From positions 32,364,001 through 32,428,000 of the forward strand of contig NC_065551.1 in assembly GCF_022605725.1 (NCBI RefSeq): a stretch of DNA of 64,000 nucleotides, in the 5' to 3' direction. The position numbers were made by a program, and so were the translations under genes. Shown piece after piece: positions 25,541-38,394 of the stretch. The notes beneath the pieces were generated by a model. It had not been told where the DNA came from and searched no databases. It was given only the letters and a program-made list of their open reading frames with translations. Source of the stretch: Anthonomus grandis grandis (Eukaryota > Arthropoda > Insecta > Coleoptera > Curculionidae). Numbering within the stretch: the first letter of the stretch is position 1; each line of letters opens with the position of its first letter.

Positions 25541-26830
25541 GGTACAGTTTGCATATTTTAAGTTCTATATAACAACTCTATCAATTGAAAAAAGTTAAAA
25601 ATGCATAACTTAAATGGATACGATAGACGCTTTTACAAAAAGAGACCCTTTTAAAATTTGGTTAGTTCGAAGTTTTTGAGTTGCAATTTGAGTTTTTAGG
25701 GATTAAAAATTTATATTTGCAGAATAATTTATATGAAAAGATTGTCAGAGAAAAATATGATATTTTTGGGTGTAGTTTGCTTATTTATTAGTAAATTTTA
25801 AAATGTATATAAATACTGTAACATCACTTGAAAAAAGTTTAATTTGCATAACTTAAATGGATACGATGGACGTTTTTATAAAATGAGACCCTTTTGAGAT
25901 TTGGTAAATCGAAGTTTTTAAGTTGGAATTTGAGTTTTTAGGGATTAAAAATTTATATCTGCAGAATAATTTAGATGAAAAGTTCCCCAGCGAAAAACAG
26001 GATTTTTTTAATTATAGTTTGCTTATTTATTAGTAAATTCTAAGTCATATATAAATACTCTAACATCAATTAAAAAAAATTTAAATTGCATAACTTAAGT
26101 AGATGCGATATATGCTTTTATAAATTAAATTTATTCGATTTAAACTAACACTAATTTTTAAAAATGTGAAAAAGGGTTTTCTCAGAAATATTGCAGAATG
26201 CAATGAGCTTAAAATGTATATTTTACCTTATATATAAGACCGTATTGTAATTTCCGAAGATTAAAATTGCATAACTTAAATGGATACGATTGACGCTTTT
26301 ATAAAATGAGCCCCTTTTGAAATTCAGTAATTCTAAGTTCTTCAGTTGCAATTTGAATTATGAAGGATTTAGTATTAATTTAGATAAAAAGTTTGTCTTT
26401 TTGGTGTACAGTGACATATTTAATAAAAATTATTAGTTTTTATATAAACCCTGTAATCTCGATTAAATAAAAAAAATCATAAGTACATAACTGAAATAGA
26501 TGCGATAAACGCTTTTACAAATTTAAACAATTTAACTGTTTAATATTTTGAAAATTAATTTTTTCTCTTATTTAAGATTTTTTTTTCTAATACACTTTTT
26601 CAGAAATATTTTAGTGCAAAGAGGTTAAAATCTAAAGTTAAAGACCGTTTTAAAAAATCCAAAAATCAAAATTGCATAACTTAAGTGAATCCGATGAACA
26701 CTATCATAAAATAATAAATTCTGAAATTCGACAGATTCAAGGCCTTGGTTTCTTAATTTTTCTCTAAAATATAGCAATATCTATATCACTATCTAAAAAA
26801 CTATGTCCATTTAAGTTATGCACGAAATAT
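25540..26830 (+). repeat. Tandem array carrying the GCATAACTTAAATGGATACG core
   Basis: Units of roughly 180-245 bp each contain TTGCATAACTTAAATGGATA, CGATGGACGCTTTTATAAAA and TGAGACCCTTTTGAAATT. Cores lie near 25,600, 25,844, 26,090, 26,263, 26,484 and 26,672. An opposite-strand copy (GTCCATTTAAGTTATGCA) lies at 26,806. The core is better conserved than the AT-rich spacer, which is unusual for a neutrally drifting satellite. Confidence 0.8.
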
Positions 26831-26839
26831 TTTAAATAT

Positions 26840-27880
26840 TTACCAAATTAAGAATCTAATTAAATTTATTTAATAGCAACGACTTTTTGGATCTATAAAT
26901 ATTTTTTCTAATAGCATATGCGTTTCCAAACCCAATTCATGAATATTATCTGCAAGCAAAACATGTAATTAAAAGTCCAACAGAGTTTCAAAACAGCATA
27001 AAGGATCCAACTAGGGTAAATACGTAAAGCTGAAAAAGGGCTTTGAGGTCTATTTCAATACGTTTTGCAAGCAATTTTGAGCTGCAATATCAATTTTTAG
27101 TCGGAAAAAAGGCTTTTTATCCTTTGAAAGGTGAATTTTCAGAAAGCTGTTTATAAACAAAGCAATTTACTTTAATTTAATTTTGAACAAAATATTCAAT
27201 TCAATAATGTTCTCTCTTTTAGCACTAATTAACATCTCTACTAATTCTTTTAAAGTTGCACGATTTTGCCTTCCTTATCCATCCACCTGCATTAAACCAA
27301 ATAATTATGTAGATTTTCCTTACTTTTCGGTACCAAATTACCATTTTAAGTAATTTATAGTAATTTATACTCCAATTGCACCACCATTGTTTGCTAATAG
27401 CAGTAGATAAGTCACGTGTATAAACCGTTAGGTATATTTGTAGCAAAACGAAATACTACATTTCAGCTTTATTTTTCCTAATTAAACACTTATAAATATC
27501 AAGGAGCGTTTATTATAGGCACTCGCTTTAAGTCGGCAAATTACTTATGGCACTAAAACTGCCATATATGATTTTTATTACTATCCTCGAGGCACGTGCG
27601 CAATAAAACAACTTTCTAAGTAACATAAACTTTATTGCAATATATTTTTATTAAAATAACATATTACTTTGCAATTTGTTTTATTTCAATTGTAAATGGC
27701 CCTAAAGCAACTGCTACACTACAATCGCTCGATTAAAGGTGATTAAATACATAAAGCTTCCGTGAGTGTATAACAGTAAATTCGAAAAGAATAAAATCAA
27801 TTATTTATCTCCAATCTGATCGGCGATTGTCGGATTGTGTCCCTCTAATCTGTGAAAATGGCTATCTACGTTGTACGTTT
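26840..27880. other. AT-rich non-coding DNA
   Basis: No gene or array was recognised. The frame at 27,225-27,446 has no domain. Confidence 0.4.
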
Positions 27881-27959
27881 CTTTCTATCTAATAGATCTT
27901 TTACCGATGGGCCGTTTGTTGCTGCTAGGGCTACTGCTACTCAATAATTTAATGAATTG

Positions 27960-28262
27960 AATAATGGCAAAGCGAGAGAAAGTTATTTGATGGAAAATGG
28001 TAAAAATACCAACATTTCTAAAAATATTAAAGTTATTGGAAGTGGAATTTACAGTATATATTCTCATAATATTCTCTTGTTGTGCGCACAATATCCTTAA
28101 CTGGTCCCCGTAAGTAACACAGTTAGGTCGGGAGATCTCGGTGGCCATTGGAGCAAACTATCGCTTCCAATCTAGCGATTTGGGAACTATTACTTTAAAT
28201 ATCAGGCACTCTTTGAGAATAATGTGCTGGGTAACCATCTTGTTCATACCACATATTTATCT
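27960..28262 (-). pseudogene. IS630-Tc1-mariner-like transposase fossil (catalytic middle)
   Basis: On the - strand, fragments in shifted frames read MWYEQDGYPAHYSQ (28,210-28,256), NR-stop-IGSDSLLQWPPRSPDLT (28,120-28,185) and VKDIVRTTRENI (about 28,055-28,105). They match, in order, the WFQQDGAPAHY block with the second catalytic Asp, the RWIG--GPI-WPPRSPDLTP block before the last catalytic acid, and the LKD-VY region after it. The DFFLWG part is replaced or deleted and stops interrupt the frame, so the copy is inactive. It is related to the fossil at 1.6 kb but covers a different part of the protein. Confidence 0.75.
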
Positions 28263-28264
28263 TT

Positions 28265-28680
28265 ATATACGGCCAGCATTTCATAAGTCTCAGTGTGTCA
28301 TTTTAACAATTTAATATACTGAATTATTATTGATAATAATTTAAGGTTTAAATGACATTTAGCCATGTCATATTTAACTGCTCTGAAAAGAGAAAATCTA
28401 GTGTAACTATCTGGAAAATAATTAAAGTGAGTTCGAGTGCTTGGATATAATTTTTAAATTTTTTTCCAGGCATTGGACACCGTTGGCTGTAACTGCCTAA
28501 AAACTGCTTTTCTTAATAAAAATCCCATGTGAACTGGATTTTTATTCCTGTAGGAATATTCCTGGAATGCCTTAAGGGATAACATTTTTTTTCCATGTAG
28601 AAATAGTCCATACTTGCAGTGAAGTCGTCGATTAAGGTAAAATAAAAATTCTACAGTCTTCCTAAACATCATTCAGTTTT
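28265..28680. other. AT-rich DNA with one CCAGGCA hairpin-like stretch
   Basis: TTTTTTTCCAGGCATTGGAC faces CTGTAACTGCCTAAAAACTG (28,458-28,505), another copy of the dispersed TTCCAGGCA motif. The frame at 28,454-28,672 is not credible as a gene. Confidence 0.4.
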
Positions 28681-28687
28681 ATAATTT

Positions 28688-28724
28688 CCGACATGTTTCG
28701 GACACAGCGGTGTTCATTATCAAA
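28688..28724 (-). other. Hammerhead-like core motif (weak)
   Basis: Read on the - strand, TTGATAATG, a short potential stem (ACAC/GTGT) and CGAAACATGTC follow each other. This resembles the CUGAUGA-stem-GAAA arrangement found in the hammerhead motifs of Penelope-like elements. The first box differs from CTGATGA, so the match is weak. Confidence 0.25.
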
Positions 28725-28739
28725 GGAAAAAAGTTTAAA

Positions 28740-28992
28740 ATTTTTATAAGTTATAAGCATCAGGGGTTGAGTCTATGTCAAAAAACCCTTTATTTATTTA
28801 TTTGTTTTAAATTTTATTTATGTACATTTTATTGTTAACAAGGATGAAAAGAGAGAAGAGGTGAAAGATGGGGTCTTTTCATATTTGTCAAAAATAAAAT
28901 ATAAGTAAATAAAATAAAAAAAATAATGGTGAATAAAGGATTTCTTGACATAGACTCAAACCCTAGTGTTTATAACTTATATCAATTTTTTG
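28740..28992. repeat. Fold-back (MITE-like) inverted repeat
   Basis: The left arm (about 28,745-28,795: TAAGTTATAAGCATCAGGGG, TTGAGTCTATGTCAAAAAAC, CCTTTATT) is the near-complement of the right arm (about 28,935-28,985: AATAAAGGATTTCTTGACAT, AGACTCAAACCCTAGTGTTT, ATAACTTA). The arms are about 45-50 bp, separated by about 140 bp of A-rich DNA. No ORF lies inside. It could be a MITE or one head-to-head duplicated piece; no terminal duplication was discerned. Confidence 0.65.
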
Positions 28993-29049
28993 TTTGTTTA
29001 TGTTTCATAAACAAGTGGAGGGAGACTGTAGGATTTTTATTTTACGTTA

Positions 29050-29770
29050 ATTTTTTTTCCTATATATTCCTTTCCTGGTAAAAATTTCAATTTGATAAAA
29101 ATGGGCAGTACTTTGGCGCCCAACATACGAATTTCTCGAATAAGCCATAAGCCACAAATATCTCAAACGATATGAGGAAAGAATATTGAATTTTCAGTAT
29201 TGAAATTATAGGCGATAAGCCCTCTTTATCCACACCTATTTACCATCTTACTCTTCTTAAAAAGTAATTTTTACTTATCAGGTCATATCCTACAATATAG
29301 GATAGGTAATAAGTCTATTCCTTTCTTGACAAAAATTCCAACTGGACAAAAGTGAGCAGTACTTTGGCGCCCAACATGTGAGTATTTCAAAGGGACCATA
29401 TTCCATAAATATCTGAAACAGTATCAGAAAACACTATTTAATTTTCAGTATTGAAACTATAGGCGATAAACCCCCTTTCCCCGCCGCTATTTACCATCTT
29501 TATCTTCTTAAAAAGTAATTTTTTATATAGTTAAGGCTACTGTCGATTTGAACAAGTTTTTGGACTTTACTTATTAGGCCATATCCTCGAATGTAGAATA
29601 GGTAATAAGTCTATTGCTTTCTTGGCAAAAATTCCAATTGAACAAAAGTGAGCAGTACTTTGGCGCCCAACATGTGAGTATCTCGAAAAGATCGTCTTTT
29701 GCGAATATCCCAAAGAGTAAAGAATATTAAATTTTCAATATTTAGACTATAGTCGATAAACCTCCTATAA
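29050..29770 (+). repeat. Three tandem units (about 250-300 bp) with TTTGGCGCCCAACA
   Basis: GAGCAGTACTTTGGCGCCCA and variants recur near 29,105, 29,355 and 29,650. Each is followed by ATTTTCAGTATTGAAA-TATA, GGCGATAA-CC and CTTCTTAAAAAGTAATTTTT, and by GGTAATAAGTCTATTCCTTT before the next unit. TGGCGCCCAACA resembles the start of a retroviral-type primer-binding site, but here it is part of a tandem unit and no LTR was seen. Confidence 0.75.
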
Positions 29771-29774
29771 TAAA

Positions 29775-32040
29775 TTATTATTTTTGACGTCGATTTTCGA
29801 TACAACTACTAAATAAAACTGTACTAAAAAGTGGGCTTCGTACAGTAATATAGTGTCAGAAATATAGAAAAATAAAACCCAACTTTAAAAAAAAATAACT
29901 ATTTTAATTACAATTTAAGATTTAAAAATAAAATGAACAAAAGCAAACAAAATATAAAAGTCACCGGGATCGACTTAAACTTTCAATAGTCAAAGCCAAT
30001 CTGTCTTTCCCTTCAATGCCCGCGTGTATTTCCTTTTCCCAAATTATGCTGAGATTATATATTCCCTTTCATAATATACCGTTGACCTGGACCACGATGA
30101 CGACGGTACCAAGCCAGGCTATGCACGTGATCCGAGACGTGATCCTTATTCGGCATATTTCTTACAATAGACAGGCACTAACGGTTTTTACAAAGAATGA
30201 AAAATATGCAAAAGTAATTCCTTAGTTGCCACAGAAATATTTACCACTTAAACCTAATAATGTGTTGACAAATTAATGGGGAATAAGGCAGGCTTCCATT
30301 AAAAATATGTAGTAATTTAAAAAAAAATTAAATATGAATTTTTGAATGTCATGTTCCCAATTTGATGGATAGGAAGAAGAGGGTCTATCGAATAGCCTTC
30401 AAAGTCCCCCGATCTCTCACCATAAGATTTTTTTTATTGGGATCCTCTGAAAAACATAGTTTATCAAAATCCAATAATTTAGAAGAGTTAGGATTGACAA
30501 TTTTCAATTAAAATGTGAAAATAACTAGAGAAAATAGTTTTAAACGCCCAGAGACATTTTCGGGACATTTTGTATTATGAGCGTCATTTTCAGAACTTTC
30601 TAACCCTGTATAATTTCGTATCCATTTGAATTATGCATAAAATTACTTAGATGTGTATTATTCTAGTGCTAAAAATTGTAATTTTCTATAAAAAAATGAT
30701 CATTTAATTTAAATGTGTACTAAGTGATAATCATTTCCGTTTGCCACAATGTCTGGCCAATAAGTCTGTTTATAGAGTGTGAACATTAGTGTGTAATTTT
30801 ATTGTTCAGTAATTCTTTTTGCCTAAGCAATGCTTTGGTTTGAATTCAAATAAATTTCACTAATTCTTTTTAAAATGTTTATCAGAAACTACCATGTAAT
30901 TTTTTATAAAAAATTAGTTTTTTTTTTAATTTAAAAATAAACAAAATTCAAACGGGGAAAAAACGAGAAACAATATGGCAATATAAAATACAAATTCATA
31001 CGTTAGTTTGTCACCGGGGCATACGGAAACCGAAATTTGCATTTTTAGTTTTATTTGGGGCAAAAAACCGGGGAGCTTTATTAATCGCTTTTTAAAAACG
31101 ATTGCCGTAGTCGGACTATTTTTGTTTTCTGTTTTTTAGCGGAATCTAATAATAATTATTGCTTTTGGTGTCATTTCGGTTGGTTTGGATTATTTTTTTT
31201 CAGTGTATTTTTTATTTTAATTAGTAATTACTGTCATTTAAAGTAATGAAACATTGTTATTTTAAAATATATTTTGCTGTATTTTTATTAATGAATTTTG
31301 AATTTAAATGTGATTTTCTTATTTAATTATATTCAATATGGATAGTAAAAATTATTTTATTTTAAATTTCTTTTTCGATTGGGTCTAAGATGAATAATTA
31401 TTTTAAAAAAAAACATGCTAAATATGCATTTTTCGTAACAATTTTTTACTCTTATTTTTACAGAATTTCGATCTTTTTTATTTAAAAACAAAATTTCTGC
31501 CAAATCTCATAATTCGCCGGTCTATATATAACAATCTTTAGCAAAGTTAAATTCCTACTTTAACTAATTAAAAAAAAAACTGATTTACGTCAACTCCATC
31601 TTACAAAATTACGTTCTTTGCAGGAAAAAATTCTATCGTTTGCAAGACTTTAATAAAAAACACTATCAAAAAATGTAGACAATTTTTTCAAAAATCACCC
31701 AATATAAATGAAATTACCAATAATAATTAATAAATACATGTCCTAATGAAACGATTCGTATCTAACCGTAGACATAACAGAAACCATTGAGAATTCAAAT
31801 CTTCCCTTAAATTCGTGCATGAGTCAAATTTAATTTCATTAAATATGACACGTCGCATGTCAGATCCACGATTCCGCAATGACACCCCCGTGAAGTGCCT
31901 AACGTTGGATTTAATTATTGTTATGATACGGGATATGCAGATGCGATGCAGTGGTATATATACATTATTAGGTATTCTTAATTGAATGACGTTTAATAAA
32001 TAGGGTATTAAATGGTATTTACATTAAAGAGATGAATTTT
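29775..32040. other. AT-rich DNA with a small GC-rich patch, no gene assigned
   Basis: 30,000-30,190 is unusually GC-rich for the window (GACGACGGTACCAAGCCAGG). The frames there are short and show no recognised domain. A reverse-orientation core copy lies at 30,617 (GTATCCATTTGAATTATGCA). 30,990-31,180 and 31,740-31,930 look unique. No gene was identified. Confidence 0.4.
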
Positions 32041-32044
32041 TTTA

Positions 32045-32266
32045 TTACAGTTTATTGTTGCAGAAAGTGATTTTTGGTTGAAATGGCATAATGTCAGTCA
32101 AACGGTTCATCAATTTTGGGTCAATCGGTTTCAAGAGCGAACGAACGCGTGCTTGACGAATTTTAAGTAACATTGTCTTCGATTTCGGGTTTTGTAAGCT
32201 GGCCACGTAATCGGTTTGAAAAAGTCCAATAAGATTAAGGTTGGCATTTGGTGAAACTGCCGGCAA
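32045..32266 (-). CDS. Unassigned short frame, possible exon or pseudogene
   Basis: A 73-residue frame (starts MPAVSPNANLNLIG, ends PKITFCNNKL, stop) has balanced amino-acid composition and higher third-position GC than its neighbours, including GCACGCGTTCGTTCGCTCTT. This makes it the best looking short frame outside the mobile elements. A CAG acceptor-like site lies just upstream at the 5' side (GCCGGCAG). No family was recognised, no signal peptide, membrane span or repeat is evident, and no partner exon was found. It could be a terminal exon of a - strand gene, a fossil of a mobile element, or chance. Confidence 0.2.
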   Translation of the reverse strand: MPAVSPNANLNLIGLFQTDYVASLQNPKSKTMLLKIRQARVRSLLKPIDPKLMNRLTDIMPFQPKITFCNNKL

Positions 32267-32319
32267 AGTATGTCTCGATCAAATTTACAGTCAGTTTTAT
32301 TTAATTAAGTATGATAAAG

Positions 32320-35300
32320 GGTTAATTTTCGAAGTATTGCCTTAATTTTGAATATTTTATTTTCATTTGTTATATATATTCATTGAATTTATTTGAATTG
32401 AAAGTTGCCCTCCATAACCTTTAAGATTATGCTTAAACATCAAGTTTTGCCGTCGATATTTTGGCGCCCAACAAACCTATTTATCGGATAATTTTTTTAA
32501 ATTACAGACTTTATTGAATGAGATCTAGACTATTTTTAAATATTAATGTTTGGTCTTCGATATCTTTGCTTTGAACGTGGAATTTTGTTAAGACCTTCAG
32601 TCTACGTTTTCTACTGCATATTACATGGTTATGGGGTAATAATTTCCAAATGAATTGCTCTTTAATGCTCTTAAAAACAAAAAATTATTAAAAATTATAA
32701 GTATCATTTACAATATGTAACAAATGGAACTTTTCTATTGTTTTAATGTTGGACTATAAAATTAGCGCTTCTGTAAAAATAAAATCTAAAGTTAGTTGTA
32801 AAAGTATTTTTTTAATTTAATATTATTTCTGTACATTTTATTTTTTTCTTATTTTGAATGTCAACATTAGCATCCTTTTCTTACATTATGAGTTAATATT
32901 TATAAATAAACATTCTAACTCGAAGAAATAGTCAATTTTTCAAATCAGTTTAAATAATATCGTAATCAATTAAACTCGAAATCATAGGTCTCAAATATAT
33001 CGGAATATAAGGTTAAAAGACTTTATGTGTTTTGTCTGTAAGATGTAGTTTTTTTTTTTAAATAATAATACTGCAATTTATGCATGATTTAAATTGATAT
33101 AACGAACTTTCCTCTTAAGAAAAATTACTGACTTTTAAAAAATTTCCTAACATTTTAAATTTAAATTAAGTAAAAATTTATATGCATAATTTTAAAGGAT
33201 GTCATTTGAAATTATGCATAAAATGTACTTTTTCTACTCTTTATTTTTCTTTTCATATATGAAAACTGAAACTTGCGCATAGTTTTAATAGACGTGAGGC
33301 ACGTTTTCCTTTAAAAAAAAATTACCTATTATAAGAAAAAAAAAATTAATGAAAATTTTAAAAAATACGTCGTATATTAAAATTAAAAGGATATGTGGAC
33401 ATTTTATTTTTTTAAATATTTGAAATTTGTGCATTTATTAACCTAAGATGAGGGACGTTTTTCGTATAAAAAAAAGCAGTTTATGGATGTTTTCAATCAT
33501 TTTTATATCCTTTTAAAATATGCCTAAAGTGTACTCTTTTACTGTACTCTTACTTTTTATTTATTTCTTTTTTTTGCAATAAAACTAAAATTTGTGCATA
33601 ATTTAAATTGGCATAACGCACGATTTCCTTTAAAAAAATTTCACTTTTAACTTTGAAGTTTTAAGCCTTTTAGAAATGTTTTAATATTTACGGAAAATGA
33701 AAATATTTTTATTATTTTATTTTATTCTTTTTTTTTCACTTAAAGTAAAAATGAAATTTGTGTATAACTTAAACGCTTCTAAGGGATGTTTTTCCTTAAG
33801 AAAATCTTCTTACAATCTTTAACAAAAACATGCAGAAATCAGAATTTTCTCAATAAAAGAATGAACACTTATAATATGAAAATATTTATCATATCCTTTC
33901 AAATTATGCATAAAATGTACTTTTATTTCTCTTTGTTTTCTTATAATAAAACTAAAATTTCTGCGTAATTTAAATGAATATGAGGCACGTTTTTTAAAAA
34001 AGAAATAATATAGTAAGAGTGCTACCGAATTATTTATTAGTTACAAAATATAAACACAGAAAATAAAATTATAATTTAAATATGAAATTAATTCTTTTGA
34101 CTTAAGAGTTTGAATAAATGTCACTCTATTTCATTTGTCTTTTTTATTTAAAAGTAAAAATTCATGTAAGGACTTTAAATGGATATTGAGGATGTTTTCT
34201 TTAACAACAGTATACAGAACAAAAGGTTATTTTTATTTTAACATTTACGTGCATATTTATTGAAAAATTTCTCCCTTTTCCTTCTAAATTATGCTTAAGA
34301 TGTAGTTTTTTCTTTTTATCATTAATATAAATACCGTAAGTCATGCATAGTTCAAGCGGATATAAGGACTTTCTAATTTTTTTTAAATAATTAAAAAAGT
34401 ATTTTTTAAATGAAATAATGAAAATTTATGTCCATATTTCTTAGAAAAATTAACCCCAAGTACATTTTAAAATCGTTTTTTATAATTTTAGAATATACTT
34501 GCTGTAATTTATGCATAATTTAAATGAATATGAGGACATTTTTGTTATTTAAGTAATTAAAACAATTTGTGCTTATAATATTAAATTCATACGAGGGATG
34601 TTTTCCTATAAAAAAAATTAATAGAGTAAAAATGAGATGTGCATAATTTTTAGGCATATCCTTTTGAATTATGCCTAAAATATACTTTTTAACTTTTTGT
34701 TTTTGCTTTTTTTTGTGTCTTAGAACTATAATTTGTACATAATTTAAATGGAAATCAGAGACATTTACTTTAAAAAAAATATGCAGAACTTAAGGTTATT
34801 TCAGAGCATTTTTTAGGTAAAACATTTATGTGCATACTTATTAGAAAAATGTCTTTCAGATCCCTTTAAATTATGCCTATATAAGATGTAGTTTTTATAT
34901 TTCTTTTGATAGTAATATTATAATTTATGCATAATTTAACGTGATATGATTATAATTTATTGAAATAAATAAAATTTTGACATTTTAAATTGATGAAAAA
35001 AAACTATTTTATCTATGCTTTTTATTTTTAAAATAATAAAAGTGAAAATTCATGTGCATAATTTAAATGGATATGAAAAACGTTTCCTTTTTAAAAAACT
35101 TTGCTAAACATAGAGATTTCAGAGCATTTTTTAAATAAAAAAATTAACATTGATGCTTAGTTGTCAGATCCTGTTATATTATGCTTCAAATGTAATTTTT
35201 TTATATTATTACTGAAACTTATGTTTAAATTGATATTAATTAATAATTAATATGACGGACTCCCTTTTAAAAAATCTACACTTTTTTGAGTTATTTTCAG

Positions 35301-35350
35301 GCATTTTATAAATATTCTCTTACTTATGAAAAATGCAGATATCACATACA
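32320..35350 (+). repeat. Repeat block with TATGCATAATTTAAATGGAT cores; its 5' part is dispersed
   Basis: From 32,400 to about 33,100 the sequence matches 46,365-47,200 in order: TCCATAACCTTT, ATTTTGGCGCCCAACAAACC, TATTTATCGGATAATTTTT, CTTCGATATCTTTGCTT, AAAAATTATTAA and AACTCGAA. From about 33,050 on, diverged units alternate TTTAAATTATGCATAAAATG plus TACTTTTT with TTGTGCATAATTTAAATGGA plus TATGAGG-ACGTTTTCCTTT. Spacing is irregular (about 130-260 bp). The block has no coding potential (frame 33,786-33,968 is a by-product). Confidence 0.75.
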
Positions 35351-35354
35351 ATCC

Positions 35355-38300
35355 ATTAAAAATAAATAATCAAACAAAATTAATAAATAAATTTTACGCT
35401 CTCGGCGATTTACTTTTAATAAAACACCCCACCTCAGCGTCATTTTAAAATAACAACTAATAAATAATTGTTAAAAATCCAATGCCCTTTCATTTAATAA
35501 ATCAAAAATATTAATCCAATTACATATATTTGTTATACCGAAAATATAAATTTAACTTTTGCTATCCAATCACTTAATCAATTGTTTCAGGAATATATTT
35601 ATTTAAATTATTATATTTTAATATTATTTAAATACAAATTGTACCGAGGATTGACGCATGTTTTTTGAATAAAGTTCAGTAAAACGCTAATATTGACTTA
35701 ATGGAATCATGAATTGTTATTTGTTTTGAGTTGGGTATTTTGTAATATTAGTTTTTTAATTTATTAATGAAAACAATAAAAAGTCTAGATATAAATTAAC
35801 ACTCATACTCTTTTCATGTTTGTAAATAATGAAATCCAGGTATAATACGATTAGTTTTTTTTTAATAAAGGTGTTTCATAGCCATTTAAATTATGCTTAA
35901 AATAACCATAAAATTGACAATTGCAATAGCAAAGCAAAATCTTCTCACTACTCTTTTAATAGCAAAATACTACAAAATTATTTAAAAAATATGTCAGTAA
36001 TAAATAACCGCAATTAACCTCGAAATTAACCGTTAAAAAACACCTCCCTAAAAACACTCCATATTTCTTTCATTCAAATTCGTTCTGGAAAACGATCCAA
36101 ACGCGGTTTAATTCCCCCCAGGATCCAGACTCATTACTCAACCTCCCTGTTTATAATTAGATTTACTCAAATAGCTTGGCATACGTTCCCAAATAAAAAA
36201 AAACACGTTATTCCTGTTCCTGTATGGTTGCCATTTAACCCTTGATCGTTAGGCAGATAGGCGGATACGTGATAATGTATTACTCAAGGGGATTATTGCA
36301 GTAAATTTTACATAAGGTTAGACGTAAGATTTCTGAGTGTCGTATGTGTCCATGTTTAATGACGAGTTTCAGCCTTTTAGCAATATTTGAAAGGGGTGTT
36401 AGAAGATAAGGGTTTAAGTGGGGTATGATATTTGCATTAATAAGGCAAAATAAAAGAAAAGGTTTATCTTATCCTTTTAAGTTGTGCATGATTTTAATGG
36501 TAGTTTTGTTGTCAAATATTCAAAAAAAAACTTTTAAGAATTAGTGATCCTTGCTATTGAACATTGATTTAAGAGAACGTCCCTCATATGCATTTAGGTT
36601 ATGCATAATTTCAATAAAAGTTTCATTATAAAATAGGCATAGAAAATGTGGAAAATTTTTGATAATTTAGGTTGCCCTATCTAAGAGAATAGTCCTGTAA
36701 ATTATACTTGTACTTAATGGTTGTTTTGTAAAACAAATCAATTTTTCTATCTAGAAGACATAAAAAAATTCAGAAAGTCATTTAGCACTTATGTTAGCTT
36801 AGCTATATGTAATGCCTGCCTTTAATTGTTGTTTCACCATTAAATATTTGAAAAAAAATTTAAAAAATATTTTAATTCTAAAAATAAGGCATGAAAAAGA
36901 GAAAAAATTTATCAGTCACGCAAAAAACATAACTCTTTAAGTCATGTATAATATCATTAAATTTTCATTAATAGAACCTAAGAAAAATAAACTTTAACAA
37001 CTATAACTGCGCCTTAACCAATTATGTACGAAAACCACACATGGGCTATAGAAAATAATTAATTTTTGGTTAATCATTTTTGAATTATCTAATAAATTAT
37101 CGAATTTCAACTTTAAATTATTTGTAAATATGACTTTATTCTGCATAATTATTAAAACTGATAGTCCTCTTACTTAAATTACTTAATACCCAAAAGTAAT
37201 TGTGTCTAGTATTATTTTCTAATATTTAATTTTAGCTAATAATTTATATTTTTAAGCAAAGTCGGTGTAAAGTATTGTAGATATTTTATTTTAGTTTATT
37301 ATGAAGAGGTGATATATAACATAATGTGTATACTATTTTCCAATTAGAAGAAAATATGTTTAGAGCCTCAGATTCTTGAAATAAAATTATAATATACCAA
37401 CAAAGCAGATTTTTGCGTTATCACTTATATTTTTTTGTCTTTTTAATTTTTGTAGTGAAATAGTACCCCTGATCCCTACTTTCTTTATTATCAGTATATA
37501 ATGAAAAATATAAATATATATTTAAAATATTTCAACAAGAAAAAAACATATAAATTCTTTTTAAAGGGTGCCTAAATTTAAGAAAATGTCTACGCACCTG
37601 GTATCTATAATAAGTCTATATAATAAATAAATAATTAGTATGTACATATATTTCTTTTTCAAATTTTATAATTAAAATATACCTACACCTGTTAATATTT
37701 GCATAGCTGCTAAGAAAAAATAAACCAAAATATATTTATAAAAACCAGAATACCGAGAAAATCACCTACCATATTCTACAAAAAATAGAAAAACAAAAAT
37801 TTTAATTTACAAACATTCCATACACCCATAGTATATAAAATTAAAAGAAATTAAAATAGACGTAAAAACTTTTCATGATTTTCCCAACAATATCTTTTAA
37901 ACAGAAAGAATATTAAAGCTTTTGTTTTTTACCACATTCTTAATATTTTCAGGGAATAAATTAGGTCCTAGATATGACATGAAATGTAAATTTAAATCAC
38001 ACTTAGATTGTGGATTATTAGCCATATTGGCTCAAGTTTCATAGATATGACAAACATTATTTGATTTTGATTCTTTATTACCATGCACAAAATTGCACAC
38101 TGCAAGGATATATAATAATTATTTAATAATAATTGATTTGAGGGGCATAATCGAGGTTTTTCTGGGCCACTTTTAATTGATTTACGTGGGAGTCATACAT
38201 TCCACTTCCTTCATATTTTCCATTGAAAAAGCTATATATTGGTACTTTAATTAAATATTTAAGGTTGATTTAAAAGTATCTAAAAAGCTTAGTTTTAGCC

Positions 38301-38380
38301 GTTTTAGTTCCCAGTTTCTCGCATGAAATATTGGCTTAACTCATTCCCTAAAAGAGTCTAGTGGAGCACTACACTTCGAC
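35355..38380. other. AT-rich DNA, sparse core motifs, one low-repeat patch
   Basis: 36,040-36,330 is a unique GC-richer patch (GGATCCAGACTCATTACTCA). Isolated core motifs occur (TTTAGGTTATGCATAATTTC at 36,593; TTAAGTTGTGCATGATTTTA at 36,477). No gene was recognised. Confidence 0.4.
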
Positions 38381-38394
38381 GTATAAATTAATAA

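Noticed and set aside
29363..29380. TGGCGCCCAACATGTGAG as an LTR-retrotransposon primer-binding site
   Set aside because: It repeats three times in tandem units with no LTR upstream and no gag or pol downstream. Kept only as a hint about ancestry.
30016..30225. + strand frame and an alternative Asp-rich frame in a GC-rich patch
   Set aside because: Frames are short, stop-bounded, lack a convincing acceptor or family match, and both strands give open runs.
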